This document shows positions 9,535 to 19,600 of a DNA stretch of 37,229 nt, in pieces. Both the position numbers and the translations under genes were made by a program. The stretch comes from an uncultured Microcaldota archaeon (GTDB lineage: Archaea; Micrarchaeota; Micrarchaeia; Norongarragalinales; Norongarragalinaceae). Below the pieces are notes generated by a model. It saw nothing but the letters and a program-made list of their open reading frames with translations. It ran no database searches and was not told the origin of the DNA. The stretch covers positions 1-37,229 of the forward strand of contig CAITNU010000073.1 in NCBI GenBank assembly GCA_903893865.1, in the 5' to 3' direction. The number at the start of each line of letters is the position of its first letter. Position 1 is the first letter of the stretch.

Positions 9535-12483
9535 TCAGCTTAGTACTACCGCGGGTTTGCCGGGCATCGCGCGCGCGGCGCGCTCGCTCTTGCTTTCTTC
9601 TTCGCGTTCGACGCGAACGCTGCAGCCCAGCGTTTTTCCGATGAATTCGCTCGCGGCGTCGAGCGTTTCGAAATCGTTTACTTCGAGGAGCGCGGGATTC
9701 TGCTGAAACTCGAAAAACTTTTTCTGCAGGAAAGCCGTCAAACCATCGCTGCTAGCCTTCACTTGCTGGGGCGATTCGCACGCCGCAATCAAGCGCTTCG
9801 CTTCCTGCGCTTTCGCCGCGCTCGCGACGATTATCGTCACTGAAGCCGTTTTCTTTTTGAGGAGCGACGCGATTTTGCGGGAATCCGCGATTACGTTCGC
9901 GACTAGATCCTCGCTCGCCTCGGCGGCGGGGTTAATCAGTTTTTCTTGCGCAGTCGGCCACCTGCTTAAAGACACGAAGCCGCGAGATGCCAAACCTTTT
10001 TTCTGCGCTTTTTCCCACAATTCTTCGCACGCGTGCGGCGCGACGGGCGAAAGCAACGCTATCCAACGGCAGGCGCATTGTTCTGCGACGAGGCGCTTCT
10101 CTGACTCGTTCGCGCGGCGCAGGAAATCTTCAAAAAAATTGGTTTGCTTGTACAACGCTGTTTGCACGTAATCCCGCAAGCGGAATTCCTCGAGGCAGCG
10201 AGTCGAGTCGCGCACGCACGATTCAAAGCGCGACAAAGTCACGCCAACCAAACCAGTTTTTGCTTCAGCATCAATTCGCGAGCTACCGCCGTTGTTGCCG
10301 CCGTTTTTCACAGCTTCAATTAATTTTGCAGCCAAGTCGATGAACCTGCCGAGCGATTTGCGCGTCGCCTCGATGTCGTGCTTGCGGAAATCAAGCGTAG
10401 AACCGAAGTCAGCCGCGCCAACGCTGTAAACGCGGAACAAATCTGCGCCATAATCGCGCGCGACGTTATTGAGCAAAACGACGTTTCCTTTGCTCTTGCT
10501 CATCTTCGCGCCTTCCGCAGTAATCATTTCGTTCAACGAAATCGCGCGCGGCCAATGCTCGCGCTCGAAGCACGCGGCGTGCGCGAAAATAAAGAAACTC
10601 AAGTGATTCGTGATATGCGCCACTGCCGTATGCCGCAAGTCGTTCGGGTACCAGAATAAAAAGTCGTAACGCACCGCCTCCAAATCCCACGGCTTCGCCT
10701 TGATTTTCTTTGCGATTCCGCCGGCGTCGCCCTTGCCGAGGAAAACGAAGTCGAAGAATTCCAGCGTCAACTGCGCGGCCGCAAACCCCTTCTCGCGAAT
10801 GCGCTTGATTACAGTGTAAAAAGCCATATAAATCGTGGAATCGCTCAACGACTCGATAATCCACTCGGGCGCGAAAGGCAGGCGAGTGCCCAAGCCGCGG
10901 CGGCGGGCGCACGGACGCTTGTCCAGCCACTCGAAAACGTCATTGAACTGCTTGCGGTAGACGGGAGGGTAAATCGTCATCGCATCGAGGCACTCGCGCG
11001 CGGCTTGCTTCCATCCCGGCGCGTTGAAGTCGAGGAACCACTGGTCGTTCATTATTGCTACGAGCACGTTTCCGCCGCACCTGCATTCCGCGGGGCGATT
11101 CGTTTCGTAAAACCACGCCGCTTTTCTTTCCCCGACGAGTTTCTCTGCAACCGCGTCTTTCGCTTTCGTGACGTTGAGTCCCGCGAACTCGCCTGCGACT
11201 CCTTGCTTCATTTTGCCGCCGTAAAACTCGGCTTTGTAGAGTTCCTGCGTCGCTTTGTCGATTTTCTGCCGCTCGCGCGAGTTCGCGACTTTCATTCGAG
11301 CAAGGATTTCCTGCGCGGGAAACTCGCCGTATCCTTCAACGGAGATAAGCGAAATCGGCTTGATTTCGTCAAGCAGTTTTTTCAAGTTCTTGTCGGCGTA
11401 GCGCGCGAGCGTCTTCTCGTCCTTGCGCAAATCTTCTAGAGCAATCCAATCCCAAGGAGCGTGAGCCGGCACGGAGTGCACGAATCCGCTCGCGTTGTTG
11501 ACGTCGACGAACGCAGCCGGCAGAATCGGGACTCGCGCGCCGAGCGGAGTCACGCAGAATTTTCCGACGAGCGACGCGCCCAACATTTTTTCCTTTACTT
11601 CCGTCCGGTGTCCTTGCAGCCGCAGTTTTTCGAGCGCTGGCTCGCTGACGAGCCAAATTTCGCCGTCCACGCTCGCCTTGACGTATTTCGCGAGCGGGTT
11701 AACGAAAACGTTCGTGACGCCGAAAACCGTTTCAGGACGAAGCGTGCACGAAATAATGAAAGTGTTTTCTTTTTCATTTTCCAGCTTGGATTTGAATGCC
11801 GCGAACTTCAACGCGTCTACGGGCGCGGTGTCGCCTTCCTTGATGTCGTCCTCGCCAACCGCGTTGCCGCAACGCGGACAGTAAAGAACCGGATAACTCG
11901 CTTGCTTGAGATACCCCTTCTGCTTGTAGCAGCCGAACTGCCACTCGATGAAACGATTGTATTCCGGGTCGCCCGTCGTGAATTGGCGCGAATAATCCAA
12001 CGAAAAACCCATGCGTTGGAAGTCGAGAACGATTTTTTTGGAAAAGTAAGCCACGACTGCTTCGGGTTTAGCGAACGAAGCAATGAGTTCGCGCACTCGT
12101 GCTTCGTCCGTCTCGTAACAACGAACGTAATCTTCGTACATCGCGATAGTCGCAGCGTCGCCTGCGGCTATTTTCGCGCTCACTGCTAGAACAGGCGTTC
12201 CCGTAATGTGAAACGCCATCGGCCAAAGAACGCGCTCGCCGCGCATGCGGTGGAAGCGCGCGATGACGTCGCCGTTAGCGTACGTTCTGCCGTGCCCGAC
12301 GTGCAGATTGCCGGAAACGTAAGGGTACGGCACGGTAAAGAAAAACTTGTTTTTTTCGGCTTCGCCCGCCCGCGCGCGCACTTCATCTTGCGGGGTCTCG
12401 GGTTCGAACGCTTTAGCGTCGCGCCACGCCGCCTGCCATTTCGCTTCGACAGTCTTGAAATCGTAATCCATTTTGTGCGTCAA
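9535..12483 (-). CDS. leuS: Leucyl-tRNA synthetase (archaeal/eukaryotic type)
   Basis: PYVSGNLHVGHGRTYANGDVIARFHRMRGERVLWPMAFHITGTPV (HIGH variant), GAKMSKSKGNVV (KMSKS), editing-domain and archaeal C-terminal sequence; 982 aa. Confidence 0.96.
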   Translation of the reverse strand: MTHKMDYDFKTVEAKWQAAWRDAKAFEPETPQDEVRARAGEAEKNKFFFTVPYPYVSGNLHVGHGRTYANGDVIARFHRMRGERVLWPMAFHITGTPVLAVSAKIAAGDAATIAMYEDYVRCYETDEARVRELIASFAKPEAVVAYFSKKIVLDFQRMGFSLDYSRQFTTGDPEYNRFIEWQFGCYKQKGYLKQASYPVLYCPRCGNAVGEDDIKEGDTAPVDALKFAAFKSKLENEKENTFIISCTLRPETVFGVTNVFVNPLAKYVKASVDGEIWLVSEPALEKLRLQGHRTEVKEKMLGASLVGKFCVTPLGARVPILPAAFVDVNNASGFVHSVPAHAPWDWIALEDLRKDEKTLARYADKNLKKLLDEIKPISLISVEGYGEFPAQEILARMKVANSRERQKIDKATQELYKAEFYGGKMKQGVAGEFAGLNVTKAKDAVAEKLVGERKAAWFYETNRPAECRCGGNVLVAIMNDQWFLDFNAPGWKQAARECLDAMTIYPPVYRKQFNDVFEWLDKRPCARRRGLGTRLPFAPEWIIESLSDSTIYMAFYTVIKRIREKGFAAAQLTLEFFDFVFLGKGDAGGIAKKIKAKPWDLEAVRYDFLFWYPNDLRHTAVAHITNHLSFFIFAHAACFEREHWPRAISLNEMITAEGAKMSKSKGNVVLLNNVARDYGADLFRVYSVGAADFGSTLDFRKHDIEATRKSLGRFIDLAAKLIEAVKNGGNNGGSSRIDAEAKTGLVGVTLSRFESCVRDSTRCLEEFRLRDYVQTALYKQTNFFEDFLRRANESEKRLVAEQCACRWIALLSPVAPHACEELWEKAQKKGLASRGFVSLSRWPTAQEKLINPAAEASEDLVANVIADSRKIASLLKKKTASVTIIVASAAKAQEAKRLIAACESPQQVKASSDGLTAFLQKKFFEFQQNPALLEVNDFETLDAASEFIGKTLGCSVRVEREEESKSERAARAMPGKPAVVLS

Positions 12484-12628
12484 CCAAAAATCTTGCTTCT
12501 CGCTTTTCGTTTCATCGCGAGAAATCGAGAGAATTAGTTATGGAGCTGCGGCTTTTAAAACGTTAAACAAAACAGCAAAACGCAAAAAGCGAAAAACGAA
12601 AAAAAATCGGGCGCTGAAGCGAGGCGTT

Positions 12629-14368
12629 TTAGTTTGGCACTAGTTGAGTGACCGCGCGAATCTCAGGAACAAGAGGAATCTTTACCGCCGGACGCCTGCC
12701 GTTTGACTGGTAGTTTTTTTCGTTTTCTTTCTGCTTGTTCGTATCGTCTTTACCGCCAAAGTCGAGTGCTCCCCACCAATTGCAGTTCGGGCGTATGCCG
12801 TCGTCATAAAAAATATAGTAAGCCGGGTGAAGCAAATCCTCAGAACTCCTTCCCAACCAATCTCCGTAACGCGTCAGCGAAACCGCGCGAATCGAACAAA
12901 AATAGGGATAACCGTGCGCTGCATCCGCACAGTAATGAATAACGGTTCCACTGTTGTCCACGCTGTGATCACGAGCCAAAAACTTTGGCGTGAACGTCGT
13001 AGCATTGCCGCGAATGTTCTTTATTTCAGAAGTATTCATCAAATCTGAAGTAAAATATTTTTGGTAAATTACTTGCCTCGTGTACGCGACGGTATAATCA
13101 TCGTAGTGCCGGGCGTCACTATGCGTGGCGATATCGCAATCGTAGATATCCCCCTCACAGAATGCGGCGTAAAAAGGTTCGTCAGGCAAACGCACGGCGC
13201 CGTAATAATAAATCCACGCGCCCACGCTCGTACTCGCAAGATACAACGCCTTGCCGACTCCGTTAACGCCGACGCTGCCTTCCAACGCGGAACGCGATGC
13301 CTCATCAACTCCAACAAAACCATAACCATTGTTGTTGCTAATCAACTGCGCCTGCGCCGCATCAATATTATTCGCCAAAACGTATTCCTGAATACCGTCG
13401 CCGTTACCTGTAATCGAATTACCGCTGAAAGTATTCGGCTGCACGCCGTGCACCGCATCCATTGAACTGCCCGGTTGAGAAACCGAAGACAAAACTGGAG
13501 TTTTATCGTACAACGTGTTCGGCGGAACGAAATTGGGAACAACTCCCGGAACGAAACTCTTTATACCCGCCTTAACGTTACCGTGAATATTGTTGTTGAG
13601 AATCTGGTTTCCTCCCGCTCGCTCAAGCAAAACACCTACCGCATTATCATGAATATTGTTGTTCCCGCCGATTACCTGACCCCCGCTCTTAACGAGTATG
13701 CCAACCGATTGTTTTCCCGGCGCAGTACCGTAAAACTCGCTGTTTTTGACCACGTTAGACGATCTGCCGTCCCATAATTCAAGCCCAGTATTATTGTTAT
13801 CGTAAAACTTTGAAGGACGACCGTCGTAAGCATCAACCAACGCGTTTTGACCGGTTATAACCAACCCCTTCGCGTTATCGTGGTAATAAACACCTAAAAT
13901 ATTCGCGTCGCCAGCAAACAACGACTCGACAACGAACTCTGCGGAACCCGAGACGTCGGCGTTAGTCAAATTGATTATGCCTCCAGGATAAACGATGACG
14001 TGGTAACCTTGACTTGAATTGGTTTGAACGACGCCGTTATCAACCGAAAACTTTCCCGCCTGCCAAACCTCGAGAGAACTCGGCGTAGTAAAAGTCAGCG
14101 TGCCCGTAACATCAAGCCAACCACCGTGAATCACGTCCGCGTCACCAGTTACGAACGCGTTCCCGCTGCACTGCAAGTGAAAATCGAGTTCCCCACGAAC
14201 GTCATCGCAGGTAACCTCCGTCGTCTTAAACCCGGAATCGGCCAATGCTTTTTGGGCTGGCACTCGCGCCGCTTGAGCTTCAGGAACTAATGCGACTAAA
14301 AGTAGTAGCGCAACGAAAACCGTTGCAACAACGAATTTACTGGAATTGACTCGCGCCTTCAAAAACAA
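12629..14368 (-). CDS. Secreted right-handed beta-helix (NosD/PbH1-like) protein, paralog 1
   Basis: Signal peptide VVATVFVALLLLVALVPEAQA; repeats such as GNNNIHDNAVGVLLERAGGNQILNNNIHGNVKAG; ends RPNCNWWGAL...; no C-terminal TM. Confidence 0.85.
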   Translation of the reverse strand: MFLKARVNSSKFVVATVFVALLLLVALVPEAQAARVPAQKALADSGFKTTEVTCDDVRGELDFHLQCSGNAFVTGDADVIHGGWLDVTGTLTFTTPSSLEVWQAGKFSVDNGVVQTNSSQGYHVIVYPGGIINLTNADVSGSAEFVVESLFAGDANILGVYYHDNAKGLVITGQNALVDAYDGRPSKFYDNNNTGLELWDGRSSNVVKNSEFYGTAPGKQSVGILVKSGGQVIGGNNNIHDNAVGVLLERAGGNQILNNNIHGNVKAGIKSFVPGVVPNFVPPNTLYDKTPVLSSVSQPGSSMDAVHGVQPNTFSGNSITGNGDGIQEYVLANNIDAAQAQLISNNNGYGFVGVDEASRSALEGSVGVNGVGKALYLASTSVGAWIYYYGAVRLPDEPFYAAFCEGDIYDCDIATHSDARHYDDYTVAYTRQVIYQKYFTSDLMNTSEIKNIRGNATTFTPKFLARDHSVDNSGTVIHYCADAAHGYPYFCSIRAVSLTRYGDWLGRSSEDLLHPAYYIFYDDGIRPNCNWWGALDFGGKDDTNKQKENEKNYQSNGRRPAVKIPLVPEIRAVTQLVPN

Positions 14369-14377
14369 AAACCCTCC

Positions 14378-16385
14378 TCAAGCAGGCGGGTTGGTAACCG
14401 CGTTGAGTTCGGGAACTGAATCGATTTTTACTGCCGGACGCTTGCCGCTTTGTTGTGGGAGTAACGGAATTTCCGCTTCTTGCTTATCCTGTTTGTTCAA
14501 GTTGTCGCCTTTGTTTTTTTCGTATGCAAAAGTGAGCGCGCCCCACCAATTGCAATTCGGGCGTACGCCGTCATCATAAAAAATGTAATAACGCGGCATG
14601 GATGGCAACGCTTCTGAAGTCTTTCCCAGCCAATCGCCGTAACGCGTCAGCGAAACCGCTCTAATCCTGCACACGTAAGGATAACCATGCGCCGCATCCG
14701 CACAATAATGAATGACTGTTCCGCTGTTGTCCACGCTGTGGTCGCGAGCCAAAAACTTTGGAGTAAACGTAGTAACGTTGCCGAGAATGTTCCTCATTTC
14801 TGAAGTGTTCTTTAAATCCGAGTAAAAATACGCTGTTGGGTTTGAAACCTGACGGGTGTAAGCTATCGTGTAGTCATCGTAGTGACGCGCGTCGTTATGC
14901 GTTCCACCCAAGCAGTCTATATCTCCCTCGCAAAAAGCGACGTAAAACGGTCCGTCAGGCAACTGAACAAAACTATCGTAATAAATCCACGCGCCCACGC
15001 TCGTGCTCGCGAGATACAACGCCTTGCCGACTCCGTTGATGCCGACGCTGCCTTCCAACGCTGAACGCGGCGCTTCATCGATTCCAACGAAACCATAACC
15101 GTTGTTGTTCGCAACCAACTGCGCTTGCGCTGCATCAATGTTGTTCGCCAAAACGTATTCCTGAATACCGTCACCGTTCCCCGTAATCGAATTACCGCTA
15201 ATCGTATTTGGCTGCACGCCGTGCACCGCATCCATTGAACCGCCAGACTGAGAAACCGAAGACAAAACAGGAATCTTATCGTTTTCATACAACGCTTGCG
15301 GAGGAACGAAATTCGGAACAACCGCAGGCACAAAACTCTTTATGCCCGCCTTAACGTTACCATGAATATTGTTGTTGAGAATCTGGTTTCCTCCAGCGCG
15401 CTCAAGCAAAACCCCTATCGCATTATCATGAATATTGTTGTTCCCGCCGATGATTTGGTTACCGCTCTTAACGAGTATTCCGACCGCTTGTTTTCCAGGA
15501 GCGGTTCCGTAAAACTCGCTGTTCTTTATCACGTTGCCAGAACCGCCGTCGAGCGTAATTCCAGAATCGTTGTTGTCGTAAAACGTTGAACCATCAACAA
15601 TCACGCCTTGGCTCATCAAACGCAAACCTTGCTCGTTATCGTGATAATACACGCCTTGAATCGTGATTTCAGTGAGAGGCGGAGCGACAAACCCTTGAAC
15701 GATGAATTCAGCCGCGCCGGAAACGTCAGCGTTAGTCAAGCTAATGCTCGCGCCCGGGTGAACGAAAATGTGGTAACCTCCGTCGCGAGTGTCACGCGTT
15801 TTGCGCGCCGAGGCCGTTTCCGCTAAAAGCACGTCGCCGTTGTCAACCGTGAATTTCCCACTCCACACGTCAAGAGAATACGGGCCCGTAAAAGCAAGCG
15901 CACCAGTAGTAGTGACAGTGCCAGTGACTTCAAGCCAACCGCCGTAAACCAAGCTCGTCGATCCAGTTACAACCGCGTTACCAACGCATTGCAAATGGAA
16001 ATTGATTTCCCCCGTGAATATCGCTGCAAACAACATCGCGCTTTTTCTGTTTTGAAGGTTCGACGCGATTAGAATTGGACGCCGCAGTTATTTCCGAATC
16101 AATTTTCGAGTCACTCTTCGAGTCAATTTTCTGCGCTGGAACCCGTTTGACTTGCGAAAAAGGCGAGTCGCTCGAAATTTGGACGGCTTGCGAAAACTGC
16201 GGAGTATCGATTTTGGGAGCCTGCAGCGCCTGAGCGTCAGAAATCGGTGAATCGATTACAAGCGTTTTTTGCGCTTGCACCCGCGCCGCTTGAACTTCGG
16301 GAACAAAAGCGATTAAAGCAGCTAAAAGTAGGAGCGCAACGAAAACCGCCGTAGCGGCGAACTCAAATTTTTTACGCGTTTTCAC
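14378..16385 (-). CDS. Secreted beta-helix protein, paralog 2, interrupted by a +1 frameshift at a G homopolymer
   Basis: Signal peptide and N-term lie in ORF 15978-16385 (MKTRKKFEFAATAVFVALLLLAALIAFVPEVQAARV...DVVCSDIHG); the rest is in ORF 14378-16036 (TGEINFHLQCVGNAVVTG...). Removing one G at 16009-16013 restores DIHGEINFHLQC, matching paralog 1 DVRGELDFHLQC. Confidence 0.88.
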
Positions 16386-16647
16386 GCCGCCGCCTCCTTT
16401 CCTTCTTTTTCGCTTTCCTCTATCAAAGTCCTTACCACCAGCCAGTATTAAAAATTACGTTTTGCGAACTACCGAAACAATAACCCGACACACGCCACCA
16501 AACATGTTACTAGTATTAGGTAGTTACTAATATAAAAACGGGTTGGAAAAGGCGTTTTTGGCTCTAAAACGGGAGTGAGGGAAAGCAGCTGGTGCTCAGA
16601 GGCTGGCGCTAGTCTTAATGATTCAAAAGCTGAATGCTCGCCTGCAG

Positions 16648-16666
16648 GGCGCGTTTTCAACGCGCC
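16648..16666. terminator. Hairpin GGCGCGTT-TTC-AACGCGCC overlapping the stop of the 2120-aa gene
   Basis: Perfect 8-bp stem, 3-nt loop; function as terminator is inferred. Confidence 0.4.
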
Positions 16667-19600
16667 TGCTTTTTCTTTTTGTTGTAGCGCGCCAAGTAAA
16701 CGAAGATGCCTAACGCCGCGAGCACAACTAAGACTAACGGCAAGTCTGGGAAGCGTGAGGGCGGATTCGGCAAGACGTTGAAAGTGCACGACGAACTCAA
16801 GTCGCCGACTCCTGGCGCTGCTCCCGTGTGCGCGGTTAAATCGACTTTGTAAGTGCCTTGAATGGGAGTGTCAACCTTGAAAACGTTGTAGCCGACATAA
16901 TCGCACGAATCAGGTGTGGTAAGCACTGTCGGCGTGGCTTGAGGATCCGGGTTTGTTATCGTGAACGTCCAACCATTATCGCTGTCTAGGCCTAGACACT
17001 TCGGTTCCCCTTTCACGACGAGGTATCCGGTGACATTCGTGGTGTTGCCGAGAACCAAGCTCGTCGGGCAAACCGCGCTCAAGAAAGAAACCTCGGACGG
17101 GAAGTAAGTAGGTTCGGGTCCTACTCGCGTCTCAGCAGTGCAGGACGCGGGAAATTGACCTACTTGAAGCGGTATTTCCACGTCAGCAGTGTAGCTTCCA
17201 ACTTCTCCAGGGTACTGGCAAGGCGCCTCAAAAATAAGGTTGGATGGAACCCTAAATTGCAACCAGTTTCCAACTCCTCTTGCGCAAGTGTACGTTCCTT
17301 CTTTACCAGCGTAGTTGCCGTTTGGGTCGAAGGTAACACTCATCGTGTTAGTTAAAACCGGAGGATAGAGATTTTGCGGGTCGAGCGTAATCTCGCAACC
17401 GTAATTATGTAATGCGTCGATAGTTATTTCAGTTGTTGTCGAGCTGGTGATGTCCGTGAGAAGAGAGCTGCAAATGCGTCCATCTGGTCGGTTCACGCAC
17501 GCAGTCACGTTGTATTTGTTGTACAAGACTTCATTGTCGACGTTCGTTTTTTGATCGTATTGAATCGTTTCGTTAACCGGCGTAAACCCAGTCGCGTTAG
17601 TATTCGCCGTAAAATTCGTGCCGTGGAAAATTGGGGCACCCGAAGGAGGAATCGGAGCCGGATTTGAATACGATTGAGCGGGCATGATTTCGACTGCCGC
17701 ATTAGGAACGTCCACGTCATCCCTATACTTTACGTGCACGTTGTGGTACCACTCGCGCGTCACCGTCGACTCGGCATCCGTGACAATATGTGCCTTGTCG
17801 TGAACATTCTGCGGAATTCCCGAATCAAGAACAATGTTGCTCAGAGAGTAATGCTCTCCATAAACCGCTTTGTTGTTTCCGCTCGTTTCATCGAACACAT
17901 TTGAAGTCAACTTGTTTTGAGAAGATGAGTCGAACGCTACTCCAAGTGATTGGTCGTCCGGATAAATAAATTTGTTGAGCTTGATCTGGTTGTTGGTTGA
18001 CGAATCAGTTAAATAAAGCGCGTGGGCTGGATTGGCAGCACCAGCTGGTCTCTTGACTGTAATCGTGTTTCCTTCGATTTGCGCGTTGTTCACTCCCTGC
18101 AAAATCAATCCGTTTGGAGTATTGCTGATAGTGTTGTTTGTGAATACGGCGTTAGCTCCTTGCAGGTAAATGCCTCGCGCCTGGCCGCTCGGCGCTGCGT
18201 CGTAACCAACGCTGCTGACGTCATTGTTTTCGAAATCGATTTTGCCGTAAACTTGGAACAAGTAAGCGGGAGCTTGGCACCCCCCAACGCAAGAGCCCGA
18301 TTGAATAACCGAGTGCTGCGGCACACTTGGATTTAAATTCTTGACAGTAAAGGTTCCAGTCGTGTCGACAAATATTTTGCTGCTGCCGTCAACAGTCGGC
18401 ATCATTTGCAGCGTGACGTTGCTGAAAATCAGGATTCCCGCGATGTTGACGTTGCCGTCTGACGGCATCGGAATCGTCCGGTCGCGGCAGTATTGCATCG
18501 CGCCAAACGGAATAGTCCAGTTCGCGTTGGTGGCACTAGAGGCGGGCGGGTTACAGTTTTCTACTAGCTTGTGAAGGGTGACGGTGGTGTTCGCGGAAAG
18601 TTTCTTGCCGTTCGGAGCAATACCGAAAACGCTCGGGTGATACATCACTTCGCCGTCTTCAGGACCGTAAGAGCAAGGCAAAGTGTTAACATATCCTGGC
18701 GGCAATATAGTGACTTCAGGCCATTTTTCCCCGCAACTCATTTTAACTTCGGTTGGCGGCGAACTCATGCCTGAAAACGTTGCGGTAATGTTGCTCTGAA
18801 ATATGTAACCTTCTGGCGGGTAAGCATAGATTTCGACGTTCGGCGCGTCGCGAACCACTTGAAAACTCGACATACTGCTGTCATGGTAGGCATACTGCCC
18901 GTAACTGCAGTTGTAGTGCACGCTGTAATTGCCGAGATCCAAAGGCGGCGCCGTCGGCGCAGGGGCTTTGTAAACGTTTCCAGTAGTACGCGGCAACGGA
19001 ATTGAATACCACGTTTGCGGCGAAATGCCTGGGCTGAATTCAACCGCTTTAGCGTAGTACGCTTTGCAGTTACACGGGGGACTATTGTACGGAGGCGTCG
19101 GCGTAGGCACTATCGTGGGTTGTCCTCCGCCGAAATACGGCAGTACGTCCTCGGTCACAAATGAATCCAAAACGTTTTCTTTGTACTTGGCGTAGAAAAC
19201 GAGTTCGAGCTGAGCATTCTCGTTCTTAGCTAACTCTTTCAAGTCGAAGCCAAGCTTGCTCAAAGCATCGGGAACCTTTGTGACGGCAACGCGCATAACG
19301 CCGTCCTCAAAAGAAAGCGATTTTGATTCCGGAGCCTCTTCGATACCTTTTATGACAATGCCTCCGCCGCTTACGCCGCCTTCAACATTCGGTCCTTCAA
19401 TGAATTCTGGCGGAACGTCGTAATCATGGTAAGTAAGTCCGTCAGTTGATATTCTAAACATGAATTGGTAAAACGGTTTAACGCTTCCGTCAGTCACCCA
19501 CTCTTTGTCAGGGTCGGAAAAGTCGGCTGTGACGTCCACCCGCGGGTCGGAAACGCGTACGCTATTAGAACCGAATGTGAACGAACTGCCTGGTTGTATG

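Larger units (their letters stand above)
12629..16385 (-). repeat. Tandem duplication of the beta-helix gene
   Basis: Near-identical protein blocks (FYGTAPGKQ.VGILVKSG.Q.IGGNNNIHDNA.GVLLERAGGNQILNNNIHGNVKAGIKSFVP.VVPNFVPP) in both genes, same order and orientation. Confidence 0.9.

Noticed and set aside
11461-12189. 242-aa plus-strand ORF antisense to leuS
   Set aside because: Arg/Val-rich shadow ORF opposite a strongly supported LeuRS; typical of GC-skewed codon usage
14378-16036. Track ORF with start MLFAAIFTGEINF as an independent gene
   Set aside because: It has no signal peptide and is the continuation of 15978-16385 after a homopolymer frameshift, by comparison with paralog 1
16386-16656. 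270-nt intergenic region examined for tRNA or ncRNA
   Set aside because: No tRNA cloverleaf or T-loop signature seen; only a TATA-like element near 16530 and the terminal hairpin
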